This document shows, piece after piece, positions 7,909 through 15,776 of a DNA stretch of 64,000 nucleotides. Every line of letters starts with the position of its first letter. Position 1 is the first letter of the stretch. The translations under genes and the position numbers were made by a program. Source of the stretch: JAFMDF01 sp965222705 (GTDB lineage Bacteria; Bacteroidota; Bacteroidia; Chitinophagales; Saprospiraceae); NCBI GenBank assembly GCA_965222705.1, contig CBDCUO010000025.1, positions 10,005 through 74,004 on the forward strand, written 5' to 3'. The notes below the pieces were generated by a model. The model did no database searches. It worked only from the letters and a program-made list of their open reading frames with translations, and was not told the origin of the DNA.

Positions 7909-8448
7909 TTACATTAGTCTAAAGCTCTTGGTTTCTTCATTGAGTGATTGCGCACTAGAAAACGCCTCGGCTAGCGTTTTTTTCTGATCAATTATTCCGT
8001 AAAAAAAGTGGATAAAAAACAATAAGGCAGCATTACTATCCAACTCTTTTTCTGGAGCAATATAGGCTTGGGCGTTAGCGATTCTAAAAGTATTCGCCAT
8101 TTTTAAAGTCCCTAAGGTACAGGCATTCGTCAGGATAATTTCTTTTCTAAAACGAGAATATTTTTGAATTTGCTTCCAGCCAAAGTTGCCGAGTGGCTCT
8201 TTTTTCAAATAAGCATCAGGATGTAATTGGGGCATAACAAATTCTCTTTCTACTCCATGAAAACAAAAAATAATATAAGAAACACCCAGGCCTTTCAAAG
8301 CTCTCCCATTAATGATCTGAATAAAATCAGAAGGGCGGCCTATGTAAAAAACAACCACAATCGCACCGAAGCATTCTAGTGTTTGACGAAGGGCTTCATA
8401 TTCATTTCCAATTTCGGGGCCAATAATAATAGCAACTTTAAACACCAT
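7909..8448 (-). CDS. Stand-alone CHAT/caspase-like protease domain protein
   Basis: A 179-residue protein that appears to consist of only a caspase-HetF (CHAT) fold. The histidine of the dyad is in IIFCFHGVE (H64) and the cysteine in ILTNACTLGT (C110), matching the usual 'hhHG' and 'LSACxTG' positions. The last third (IAPEKELDSNAALLFFIHFF...LAEAFSSAQ) matches the CHAT 'D..alLm..FY..L..G....eAl..Aq' helix. CHAT proteins usually carry long TPR or other sensor regions; here there are none, so the sensor is probably another protein. CHAT peptidases act in programmed death, signalling and anti-phage conflict in bacteria; a specific role here is inference. It starts a two-gene minus-strand unit with the small ORF at 7906-7697. 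Confidence 0.7.
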   Translation of the reverse strand: MVFKVAIIIGPEIGNEYEALRQTLECFGAIVVVFYIGRPSDFIQIINGRALKGLGVSYIIFCFHGVEREFVMPQLHPDAYLKKEPLGNFGWKQIQKYSRFRKEIILTNACTLGTLKMANTFRIANAQAYIAPEKELDSNAALLFFIHFFYGIIDQKKTLAEAFSSAQSLNEETKSFRLM

Positions 8449-8956
8449 AATTCTTTGTAGTTTTCAACAAAATATAAAATGACAGCCATGACCCAAGTGG
8501 TCAATAATGGGTGTTTAGTAAGCATAACTCTATAATAGAGTATATTCAAGTAATGTGCTTAAGTGTTTAGTTTATGCCTTTCAAGCGGACAAAAAGGGCC
8601 TAAGAAATTTGACACTTATAAATTATTCTTGTCTTGAAAGTTGTAGTGATAGAAATAGCTATTTTTCAAATGATAAAAATCGCTTTTTCACGCTGCTTTT
8701 GGCATAAAATTGAGTTCGGTACAAAAATCGGGTAAAAATGAAGGTTTTCGGAGATGATTGGATTGCAAGGAATTATTAACAACCTGCTAAAGTTGGATTT
8801 TTGGCCAAAATGGGAAAATTTGTCAAACTTTCAAAAAGTTTTTCAATAAATGTTAAAATAGATAAATAGCACAGCCAATATCTATTATAGAACGTTTTAA
8901 GCTATAACTTTATAAGTTTTGCTTGGTTCAAAAATTAGAATTAAAAATATGTTTAT
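8449..8956. other. Intergenic region between divergent CHAT-like and LVIVD lipoprotein genes
   Basis: About 500 bases without a gene. It holds a perfect short inverted repeat ACTCTA-TAA-TAGAGT at 8527-8541, about 80 bases upstream of the CHAT-like start. That could be an operator for that gene, though such a short repeat in AT-rich DNA may be chance. Two GTGTTTAGT copies flank it (near 8510 and 8562). Nothing else is clear. Confidence 0.35.
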
Positions 8957-10216
8957 ATGAAAAAACTAATACTCTTTTTTTTACCTACTCTTTTTGTATT
9001 TCATTCTTGCTCCAAAGATTTTGGCTCAGTGGAGGTCACTTATACAAAAGCCACCGCTATTTATGGCGACCTAGATGAAATCCGCCAACTACCCTTGATA
9101 GCGACTGCCAAAGAGGTGGTCAACCCAGGAAAGATATTCGTAGGAGAAAACCTTTTACTTATTGGAGAAGAGAAAGAAGGCATTCATGTGATTGATAATA
9201 TTGACCCCGCTAATCCCAAGGTTAAATACTTCATTAATATTCCAGGTAATAGAGAATTTTATGTACATGGGCATAGCATATATGCAGAGAGTTATTACGA
9301 CATGCTAAAAATTGATATTTCCAATATCAATCAACCCTTTTTGGAAACGAGGATAGAAAATGCTTTTGCACAAGACTTTAAAAATGTGGAAGGAAAAGCA
9401 TTAATTGGTTTTGACTTTGAGGTAGTTACGGAAAAAATGGATGAAGATAACGATATTTATCAGCAAATTTGGGGAGCGCAAGAATTTTACTATTTTGATT
9501 ATGCCAATCAATTAATTCCGCCCTCGGCAGTCCCTTCTTCCTTTGCAGGGAATAGTAGTCAGGGTATCGGTTCGGTCAATCGAATTGCTTATCATAAAGA
9601 AAATGTATATGTCATTAGCAAAACGGTGCTTAGTTCTTTCAGCGATGAGGACAATTTTAGTTTACTGGCTAGTAATCAAATAGGCTGGGAAATGGAAACC
9701 ATATTTCCTTATAAGGGTCGTCTGTTTATCGGTACTCGAAATTCTATGGAAATTTTTGATATTTCTAATCCCGCTCAACCCATTCAGGTATCTTCTTTTT
9801 GGCATGCCACTTCATGCGATCCGGTTTATCCATTTGGCGAAGTTGCTTATGTCACTTTGCGCACAGGAGATTTTTCCAACTGTCCAGGTGATGAAAATGC
9901 TTTAATTGTCCTAGATGTTAAAAATTTAAGTAATCCACTTGCTATACAGGAAATTGAAATGGAAAGTCCTTATGGGTTGACTCTGACAGGTAATAAATTA
10001 TACGTAGGCGAGGGGGCAAATGGCCTGAAAATCTTCGATGCAACAGATAACAGACAGCTATCACTCGAAAATTGGGACAAATCCATTGAAGCCTATGACG
10101 TGATCCATCACCCAACCAGAAATGATCTTTTGCTAATAGCCGGTCCACAAGGCTTGGGGCAATATAAAATCGAAGGAGCTACCGATTTATCTCTAATGAG
10201 TTGGATGACGTTTTAA
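8957..10216 (+). CDS. LVIVD-repeat outer-membrane lipoprotein
   Basis: A 419-residue lipoprotein with a signal peptide ending at the lipobox VFHSC (lipidated C18). The body contains repeated units of the LVIVD type: EGIHVIDNIDPANPKV, DMLKIDISNINQPF, NSMEIFDISNPAQPIQ, NALIVLDVKNLSNPLA and NGLKIFDATD. Each is a beta strand followed by D-x-S/N-x-P, which together predict a beta-propeller of about six to seven blades exposed at the cell surface or in the periplasm. Its ligand is unknown; family members are widespread in Bacteroidota and often called hypothetical. The gene is followed by two hairpins and then a beta-barrel protein on the same strand, which may be co-transcribed by read-through. 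Confidence 0.85.
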   Translation: MKKLILFFLPTLFVFHSCSKDFGSVEVTYTKATAIYGDLDEIRQLPLIATAKEVVNPGKIFVGENLLLIGEEKEGIHVIDNIDPANPKVKYFINIPGNREFYVHGHSIYAESYYDMLKIDISNINQPFLETRIENAFAQDFKNVEGKALIGFDFEVVTEKMDEDNDIYQQIWGAQEFYYFDYANQLIPPSAVPSSFAGNSSQGIGSVNRIAYHKENVYVISKTVLSSFSDEDNFSLLASNQIGWEMETIFPYKGRLFIGTRNSMEIFDISNPAQPIQVSSFWHATSCDPVYPFGEVAYVTLRTGDFSNCPGDENALIVLDVKNLSNPLAIQEIEMESPYGLTLTGNKLYVGEGANGLKIFDATDNRQLSLENWDKSIEAYDVIHHPTRNDLLLIAGPQGLGQYKIEGATDLSLMSWMTF

Positions 10217-10305
10217 TTATTGCCAGATCAAGCATCAAGCAGTGCAAGGCAGCAATTCTTATCCTGACCCGACAAAAAATAAAAATCGTAATATGGAGAA
10301 AGAAA

Positions 10306-10336
10306 ATTACTGGATAATGGGAAATTATCCAGTAAT
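10306..10336 (+). terminator. First of two hairpins with complementary loops downstream of the LVIVD lipoprotein
   Basis: A 12-bp perfect stem (ATTACTGGATAA / TTATCCAGTAAT) closes a 7-nt loop TGGGAAA. There is no T-tract after it. The loop is the exact reverse complement of the loop in the next hairpin (10347-10377), so in RNA the two could form a 7-bp kissing complex. Confidence 0.6.
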
Positions 10337-10346
10337 AGCGTTCCAT

Positions 10347-10380
10347 ATTATCTAGTAATTTCCCATTACTGGATAATTTT
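10347..10380 (+). terminator. Second hairpin of the pair, with a short T-tract
   Basis: Positions 10347-10358 and 10366-10377 form a 12-bp stem (one G-T wobble) around the loop TTTCCCA, followed by TTTT AG TTG. As an intrinsic terminator it would end the lipoprotein mRNA before the barrel gene. Arms are near-copies of those of the first hairpin, and the two loops are complementary. Confidence 0.6.
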
Positions 10381-10450
10381 AGTTGTAAAAAACATTTTCG
10401 AGAAAAAATATTCTTTGTCGGACTACCTCTTCACCAGTCACTCAATCACT

Positions 10451-11215
10451 TTGCGAATAGATCATTATTTACTTTTTACCTTTTACTTTTTGAGCTTTAC
10501 CCCTACCGGCTTGGCTCAATTAGAGTGGGAAAATCGAGCAATCATCCATTACTTCGATGGGTCAATTTTCATCGGGACCATCGTAGAGGAAGACCCACTT
10601 CAGGTAATAATGATTGCCGCCACATCAGATACGCTCCATCTAAACAAGGCATCTATTAAGAAAATTTTCCGAAACTCGACAAATGTTTTAATTCATAATG
10701 GGGGTAAATTTCATTTTAAAAAAGGACTCTTCTGGGCAATATCCACCACCCTTGGAGCCGCAGAAAATGGAAATGCTTCCTTCCAGCAGAATTTCGTAAT
10801 AGGCAAGCGATTCAATAAAAAATGGTCCGCAGGCCTGGGAACAGGGCTGCATTTTAATGAGGCTTCTTTTAATGGAATCTGGACGACCAGTGATTTCATC
10901 CCCTTTTACGCCTATGGCAGATACTACGTTACCCACAAACGTGCCCGAATATTTGCAGCCTCGAAACTCGGCTTCGGTTTTGCCTCTGAAATTGCCTGGA
11001 GTGATGCCGAAACCGGCGGTCTATTATTTCAGCCAGAAGTTGGTATTCACTTTGCTTCCCGCAAAAATGCCCGATTTGTTCTTTCGATAGGTCAATACAT
11101 TCAACATACCAAAGGAGAGGACATTTTTTTTGACCAGTTTGGCAATCCAGTCAATTCCAGATTTTCACTATGGTTAAACCGCACTGTTTTCAAAGCCGGA
11201 ATCGAGTTTAAGTAA
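10451..11215 (+). CDS. Outer-membrane beta-barrel protein, hypothetical
   Basis: No ATG exists near the start. A TTG at 10451 gives a good signal peptide (MRIDHYLLFTFYFLSFTPTGLA, then QLEWENRA); an in-frame TTG at 10415 would add 12 residues. The protein has about 254 residues. The first 60 mature residues resemble the small beta domains found in secreted Bacteroidota proteins (HYFDGSIFIGTI, DTLHLNKASIKKIF). The remainder alternates aromatic and glycine residues typical of an 8-10-strand outer-membrane barrel (GLGTGLHF, FYAYGRYYV, SKLGFGFAS, FQPEVGIHF) and ends FKAGIEFK, the aromatic C-terminal strand expected for BAM recognition. Function unknown. It is separated from the LVIVD lipoprotein by the hairpin pair. 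Confidence 0.7.
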   Translation: MRIDHYLLFTFYFLSFTPTGLAQLEWENRAIIHYFDGSIFIGTIVEEDPLQVIMIAATSDTLHLNKASIKKIFRNSTNVLIHNGGKFHFKKGLFWAISTTLGAAENGNASFQQNFVIGKRFNKKWSAGLGTGLHFNEASFNGIWTTSDFIPFYAYGRYYVTHKRARIFAASKLGFGFASEIAWSDAETGGLLFQPEVGIHFASRKNARFVLSIGQYIQHTKGEDIFFDQFGNPVNSRFSLWLNRTVFKAGIEFK

Positions 11216-11304
11216 ATTTTGGGGCATCATTCTTCAGAAGCACTCAATTCAACCAAATAACAAATAAATATCAGCATCTTGCTTTTTTGCATTGGAGATT
11301 TGCG

Positions 11305-11312
11305 TAGGTTTG
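11305..11312 (+). promoter_or_regulatory. -7 promoter box upstream of the DAO-type flavoprotein
   Basis: TAGGTTTG matches TAnnTTTG exactly and lies 22 bases before the ATG at 11334, giving a very short leader. The -33 region is a T-tract (11283-11288) rather than a clean TTG. Confidence 0.45.
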
Positions 11313-11333
11313 CAATTTTTATAAATGTGATGC

Positions 11334-12416
11334 ATGCACCAACAAGCCGAAGAATCCCTATCCTCATCAAAAATCCTGGATTATTTGATCGTTGGACAAG
11401 GAATAGCGGGGTCGCTGATTGGTTGGTTTTTGCAAAAAACCGACCAACGATTTCTAATAATTGATAATGGACATCGTAGTGCTTCCTCCAAAATTGCCGC
11501 CGGAATCATTAATCCAATTACAGGCCGCCGATTTGTAAAAAGCTGGATGATTGATGTTCTATTGCCCTTTGCTAAATCTACCTATAAGGACATTGAGCGA
11601 AAGTTGGGGATATCGCTCTGGCAAGAAATAGATATCATTCGTTTTTTCTCCAGCATTGCAGAGGAAAACAATTGGTTATCCAAAACCATGCAGCCCGAAT
11701 ACGAAAAGTATTTAAATAAAGCTGCAAAAACTAAAGAATTGGATCCATTCATCTTTAATACAGCATCTTGCGGAATTGTGAAAGGGGCTAAAATGGACTT
11801 GGGAAAATTGATTGCCGCCTTCCAAAAATATTTTATGGAAAAAGGTTGTCTGTCTTTAGAAAATATAGACTACCAGCAAATCAAAATAAAAGCTGGGCAT
11901 GTATGTTACAAAAATCATCGAGCTAAAAAAATTATCTTTTGCGAAGGCCATCTAGCTTTTCAAAACCCCTGGTTCCAGCACTTACCCTTTGAATCCGCAA
12001 AAGGAGAGGTGTTAATTTTAAAAATTCCCGGCTTTCAAGCAAATAATATTATTAAAAAACAGTGTTTTTTAGTGCCTTTGGGAAAAGAATTATTTTGGTT
12101 TGGGTCTAATTATGAATGGGAGAATCTGAGTCCCCAACCGACTTCTGCTGGAAAGGAGTATTTAATCAAACAATTGGAAGGAATTTTAAAAGCAAACTAT
12201 GAAGTTATAGAACATTTGGCAGCAGTTCGTCCAGTACTGAAAGATCGAAGACCTGCAATTGGTTTACATCCCAATTCGCCCGAAATCGCTATCTTTAATG
12301 GTTTGGGAACCAAAGGAACTTCTATCGCTCCTTATTGGGCAAAACAATTGGTAGATTTCCTCACTAACAAGATAGAATTGGAGGCAGAAGCAAATGTTCA
12401 GCGGTTCCCACTTTAA
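11334..12416 (+). CDS. FAD-dependent oxidoreductase, DAO family
   Basis: A 360-residue flavoprotein of the D-amino-acid oxidase/glycine oxidase fold. The dinucleotide-binding motif YLIVGQGIAGSLIGWFL lies at about residues 17-33 and is followed by the acidic strand end FLIIDNGH. The second FAD-contact segment SSKIAAGIINPITGRRF is typical of the MnmC-C/DAO branch, and AAVRPVLKDRRPAIG plus NGLGTKGTSIAPYWA near the C-terminus match the family's closing FAD loop. The substrate cannot be told; this Bacteroidota group is usually a stand-alone oxidase of unknown amine substrate. The last four bases overlap the end of the convergent gene at 12413-12826, so the two share a terminator region. Confidence 0.85.
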   Translation: MHQQAEESLSSSKILDYLIVGQGIAGSLIGWFLQKTDQRFLIIDNGHRSASSKIAAGIINPITGRRFVKSWMIDVLLPFAKSTYKDIERKLGISLWQEIDIIRFFSSIAEENNWLSKTMQPEYEKYLNKAAKTKELDPFIFNTASCGIVKGAKMDLGKLIAAFQKYFMEKGCLSLENIDYQQIKIKAGHVCYKNHRAKKIIFCEGHLAFQNPWFQHLPFESAKGEVLILKIPGFQANNIIKKQCFLVPLGKELFWFGSNYEWENLSPQPTSAGKEYLIKQLEGILKANYEVIEHLAAVRPVLKDRRPAIGLHPNSPEIAIFNGLGTKGTSIAPYWAKQLVDFLTNKIELEAEANVQRFPL

Positions 12417-12826
12417 TCAAAAGGCAGCAAATCTGGTTCCAAGTACTGCGTCTTTGCTATCTTATTTTTAAAAATATTAAAACTATAATGACAGTCCAGC
12501 AAGGCTTTAAAATGAAATTTCAGTCGAGGAAATTCCACTATAAATCCTTTAAAGTCAGAAGAGTTGGATTTCTTAATGAAATGATTGACTGCTTTTATGC
12601 TGGCAATGGTAGCGGTTTGGTTAAACTTATCCTTATCGCCGTGGTACTCAGCAAATTGTTTGATTTGGTGGCAAATATTTTTTAGCGTTTTTTCTTCTCC
12701 ATACTTCTTAAGGTGAAGCCAAGCAAGCCTCAAATGCGCCTCATGGGTGAAAATTTTCGGCTCTAATATGCAAGCCTCGAACTGTTGCTCGAAAACTTGG
12801 TCTGTCAATTGATAATGCGGCTCCAT
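12413..12826 (-). CDS. Conserved hypothetical protein (FTHEAHLRLAWLHL family)
   Basis: A 137-residue, all-helical soluble protein. The block FTHEAHLRLAWLHLKKYGEEKTLKNICHQIKQFAEYHGDKDKFNQTAT resembles a widespread bacterial family of unknown function with conserved H-E-A-H-L and a later F-x-x-T segment; the histidines and acidic residues could bind a metal, but this is inference. No signal peptide or membrane segment. It runs convergent to, and overlaps by four bases, the flavoprotein gene. Upstream, its ATG (12826) lies 30 bases from the YfhO stop, so it may be transcribed with yfhO. Confidence 0.65.
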   Translation of the reverse strand: MEPHYQLTDQVFEQQFEACILEPKIFTHEAHLRLAWLHLKKYGEEKTLKNICHQIKQFAEYHGDKDKFNQTATIASIKAVNHFIKKSNSSDFKGFIVEFPRLKFHFKALLDCHYSFNIFKNKIAKTQYLEPDLLPFD

Positions 12827-12856
12827 GTTAAATAATTTAAAAATAAATCCTCACCC

Positions 12857-15409
12857 TTATTTCTTCTTTCTTCTCTTTTTTGTTTTTGCAACTTTCCTTT
12901 TAGTAGGTGCTGCTGGTGGGGCTTTTACCATTTCTCTTTCTTCTTCCAATGCCCTCGTCAAATCCTTTCCTTTATATACCAATAAACCTAACAATCCCAA
13001 AATCAACAGCAAGCTGGACATTAAAGAAACCGTACTTCCTAGTGTATACGATCGTGGCTCAAACTTAAATTCCACCTGATGCTGTCCTGCCGGAATCTTC
13101 AAGGCCCGCAACAAGTAATTTGCCCGAACATGGTCAACAGGCTGGTCATCAATATATGCTTGCCAGCCCTTATCCGGTCCATACCAAATTTCAGAAAAGA
13201 CCGCTAGTTGTTCACTACTGGCATTAGAGGTATAAACTAAGTGATTCGGTTGATAAGATTGTAAAGCAATTGTGCCATTCTTTTGTGGATCAAAAGCACC
13301 AATATAATCGTTAAATTCGCTATCTAATACAATGGCTACCGTGGCTGGGTCTGTATTCTTCAATGCGGCTATTTCCTCATTAGGTGTATTTACCTTTCTA
13401 ATTGATTCGACAAACCAGGCATTGCCCATTGCATTCGGGTTTTGTTGCAATGCTCCCTGGGCATTAATTATATATTTGGTATTTAACATACCTAATACCC
13501 TTTGATCTCCAGAAGTAATATAACGATCAATAATGTCCTGATAGCGCTGTAATTTTGCTGGGTGATAGCCGCCAATTGTATTATGAAAATAAGAAGTGCT
13601 AGAACTATTAAACGTATTAATAGAAAGGTCTAAAACCCGATAGCCACCCCTGCCTATTTTATCACTACTAGTGCTATTGGTTTTTGCATCAAATGTAATA
13701 TTTTCCGCTGCAAAAATTTGTTGATCAACGGGCCTCGGAGTATGAACGCTTTTATTTTGAACAGCCGTCACAAAATTATCGGCATTCAAATAGCGTTTTC
13801 CAACAGACCACAGATCAAATAAAGTCAATAAGCCAATGCCGCCCAACAATAGCATTTGCCTTATTTTGCCATTGGCATAAGCCCAAATCAGGCCTGCACT
13901 TAATGCAATAAAAGCCAAAGACCTAAAAGCATCGGTTCGCATCAAAGATTTTCGATCTGCAATAATCGAAGGAATATCCCAACCCCTCGTGCCATAGGTA
14001 GCATCACCCGGATTAGAAAAATCAAATAAAGCAGGGCCTATTAAAGCAAAAAATAAGCAAATTCCACCCGTAATACCTCCAGCAATCATCAAGGCTTTAG
14101 TAAGCGCTTTATTAGGAATTTTATTTTGCAAAACCTGGTTTAAGGCTACAACTCCCAATAGAGGAACTAGTAAAGCCGTAACACTTGTAATAGAACTAGG
14201 TGCTCTAAACTTGCTATACATTGGAAGCAAATCAAATAACAACCGATTAAAAAATTCAAAATTTTTCCCCATAGAAATCAAAGCAGTCAATAATACAGCA
14301 ATACCAATCCACCATTTAAAGGGACCTTTTACTACTAGCAAACCTAAAATAAACAAAAAACACATGCCAGCACCAAAATAAATCGGCCCACTCGTAAAAG
14401 GCAAAGCCCCCCAATACAGAGGCGCAGCATCAATCTGTGCCCCTCTCGATCTCATATTCTTGGCAACCGCAGAAGAAGGGCCAATACGTTCATTCGAACC
14501 TCCTCCAACCACTCCCGGAATCAAGGCTGCAGCAACATCCAAGAATCCATTACTCCATTGCATTGCATAATTCCAATCCAAACCTTCCACTTCACTACTG
14601 CTGGAAGGTGTTTTGCTTGCTTCTTTTTCCAAAATAGGCGCTCCTCTCATTGTATCTTCCGAGTATTCATAAGTAGTCCATAAATTGGAAACCGAAGAAC
14701 CAATGGCTAGTAGTAAGCCGACTAATAAAATGCCACCTACTTTTAATAATTCAGCAATTCTTTGTTCTCTCAAATGATTAATAACCTGAATAAGCACATA
14801 AATACCCAATACCATACCTAAGTAATAGGTCATTTGAACATGATTGGCATAAAGATTCAAAGCCATTCCTACTGCAAAAAATAACCCGCCTGTCAAATAC
14901 TTATGTCGAAAGGTTAGAAGTATACCTACTACAACAGGTGCAAATAAGGCAATCGTTCTAATTTTATTAGTATGCCCCGCTTCCCATAAAATAAAATGAT
15001 TGGAACTTAGTCCAAAAGCAATCGCTCCTACTATGCTCAACCAAGGATTTATCCCCAGTAAAATAAACAGCAAATAAGTGCCAATCATCAAAGTATTGAA
15101 TACGCCAATAGGGGCCTTAAAAAACAGGCGACCGATTCTTTCTATAAATCCAATCTTATTACCAGTATGAGATACTCCAATTTGATAGCCCGGCATCCCA
15201 CCAAACATACTATTGGTCCACAACATGTTTTCGCCTGTTTTTTGGGAATAAACCTTCATCTCCTGCCCCATTCCTTTGTTAGATATAATATCTCCCTGCC
15301 GCACTACTTTTCCCTCCAACTGCGGATAAAAATAAAAGATATTCAAAATCAAGAAAGTAGCAATTGCGATAAGGTGAGGCAAGGCTTTTTTAAGTAATAT
15401 TTGACCCAT
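12857..15409 (-). CDS. YfhO family integral membrane protein
   Basis: An 850-residue polytopic membrane protein. A first membrane helix (LIAIATFLILNIFYFYP) is followed by a periplasmic segment with the family motif GDIISNKGMGQEMKVYSQKTGENMLWTNSMFGGMPGYQI, then about eleven further helices to residue 570. A periplasmic domain (about 570-790) and one last helix (SLMSSLLLILGLLGLLVYKG) complete the layout. The C-terminal tail is strongly basic (KRKVAKTKKRRKKK), fixing it in the cytoplasm. YfhO proteins share the GT-C-like architecture of lipid-linked sugar transferases; in Firmicutes they help glycosylate lipoteichoic acid. Bacteroidota have no such acid, so the acceptor here is unknown. A -7 box lies about 150 bases upstream. 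Confidence 0.88.
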   Translation of the reverse strand: MGQILLKKALPHLIAIATFLILNIFYFYPQLEGKVVRQGDIISNKGMGQEMKVYSQKTGENMLWTNSMFGGMPGYQIGVSHTGNKIGFIERIGRLFFKAPIGVFNTLMIGTYLLFILLGINPWLSIVGAIAFGLSSNHFILWEAGHTNKIRTIALFAPVVVGILLTFRHKYLTGGLFFAVGMALNLYANHVQMTYYLGMVLGIYVLIQVINHLREQRIAELLKVGGILLVGLLLAIGSSVSNLWTTYEYSEDTMRGAPILEKEASKTPSSSSEVEGLDWNYAMQWSNGFLDVAAALIPGVVGGGSNERIGPSSAVAKNMRSRGAQIDAAPLYWGALPFTSGPIYFGAGMCFLFILGLLVVKGPFKWWIGIAVLLTALISMGKNFEFFNRLLFDLLPMYSKFRAPSSITSVTALLVPLLGVVALNQVLQNKIPNKALTKALMIAGGITGGICLFFALIGPALFDFSNPGDATYGTRGWDIPSIIADRKSLMRTDAFRSLAFIALSAGLIWAYANGKIRQMLLLGGIGLLTLFDLWSVGKRYLNADNFVTAVQNKSVHTPRPVDQQIFAAENITFDAKTNSTSSDKIGRGGYRVLDLSINTFNSSSTSYFHNTIGGYHPAKLQRYQDIIDRYITSGDQRVLGMLNTKYIINAQGALQQNPNAMGNAWFVESIRKVNTPNEEIAALKNTDPATVAIVLDSEFNDYIGAFDPQKNGTIALQSYQPNHLVYTSNASSEQLAVFSEIWYGPDKGWQAYIDDQPVDHVRANYLLRALKIPAGQHQVEFKFEPRSYTLGSTVSLMSSLLLILGLLGLLVYKGKDLTRALEEEREMVKAPPAAPTKRKVAKTKKRRKKK

Positions 15410-15776
15410 ATAGTTTTATTTTCAGGTTCTTTGCCAAATTGAATGAATGGGTTTGAATCTGAGTGATTAGAAAAATTTTCTTCCTTATCATCAAGAATAT
15501 TTCCCTTTTAGTTAGGTACTCCGATCTGGCAAAAAGGTGCTTTTATAAAAAAATTGCCCAAAGATAATTAGAATAATGTAAAACAGGCATTTTTTGAGTA
15601 CTTCTCCAATTTACGAAGAGAAAGGTTAAAAGTTGATGAAATTAAATGGTCAAGAAAGGAAAGTTGATAAGAATTTAGTTAGAGGTCATCAGCTTAAAAA
15701 TCAAATGAGTTACACATCCTTTGTAAATTTTTCTCAGACCATTAACAGGCGTGTAATGGGTGCAAACAAGCTATTT
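15410..15776 (-). other. Intergenic region between gltD and yfhO with a candidate yfhO promoter
   Basis: The minus strand carries TATCTTTG at 15566-15559, an exact TAnnTTTG box, giving a leader of about 145 nt for yfhO. The -33 position is not a clear TTG. The rest is AT-rich with no ORF or strong hairpin. Confidence 0.45.

Noticed and set aside
12825..13079. An 84-residue plus-strand frame with a hydrophobic stretch
   Set aside because: It mirrors the basic tail and last helix of yfhO and is explained as its antisense.
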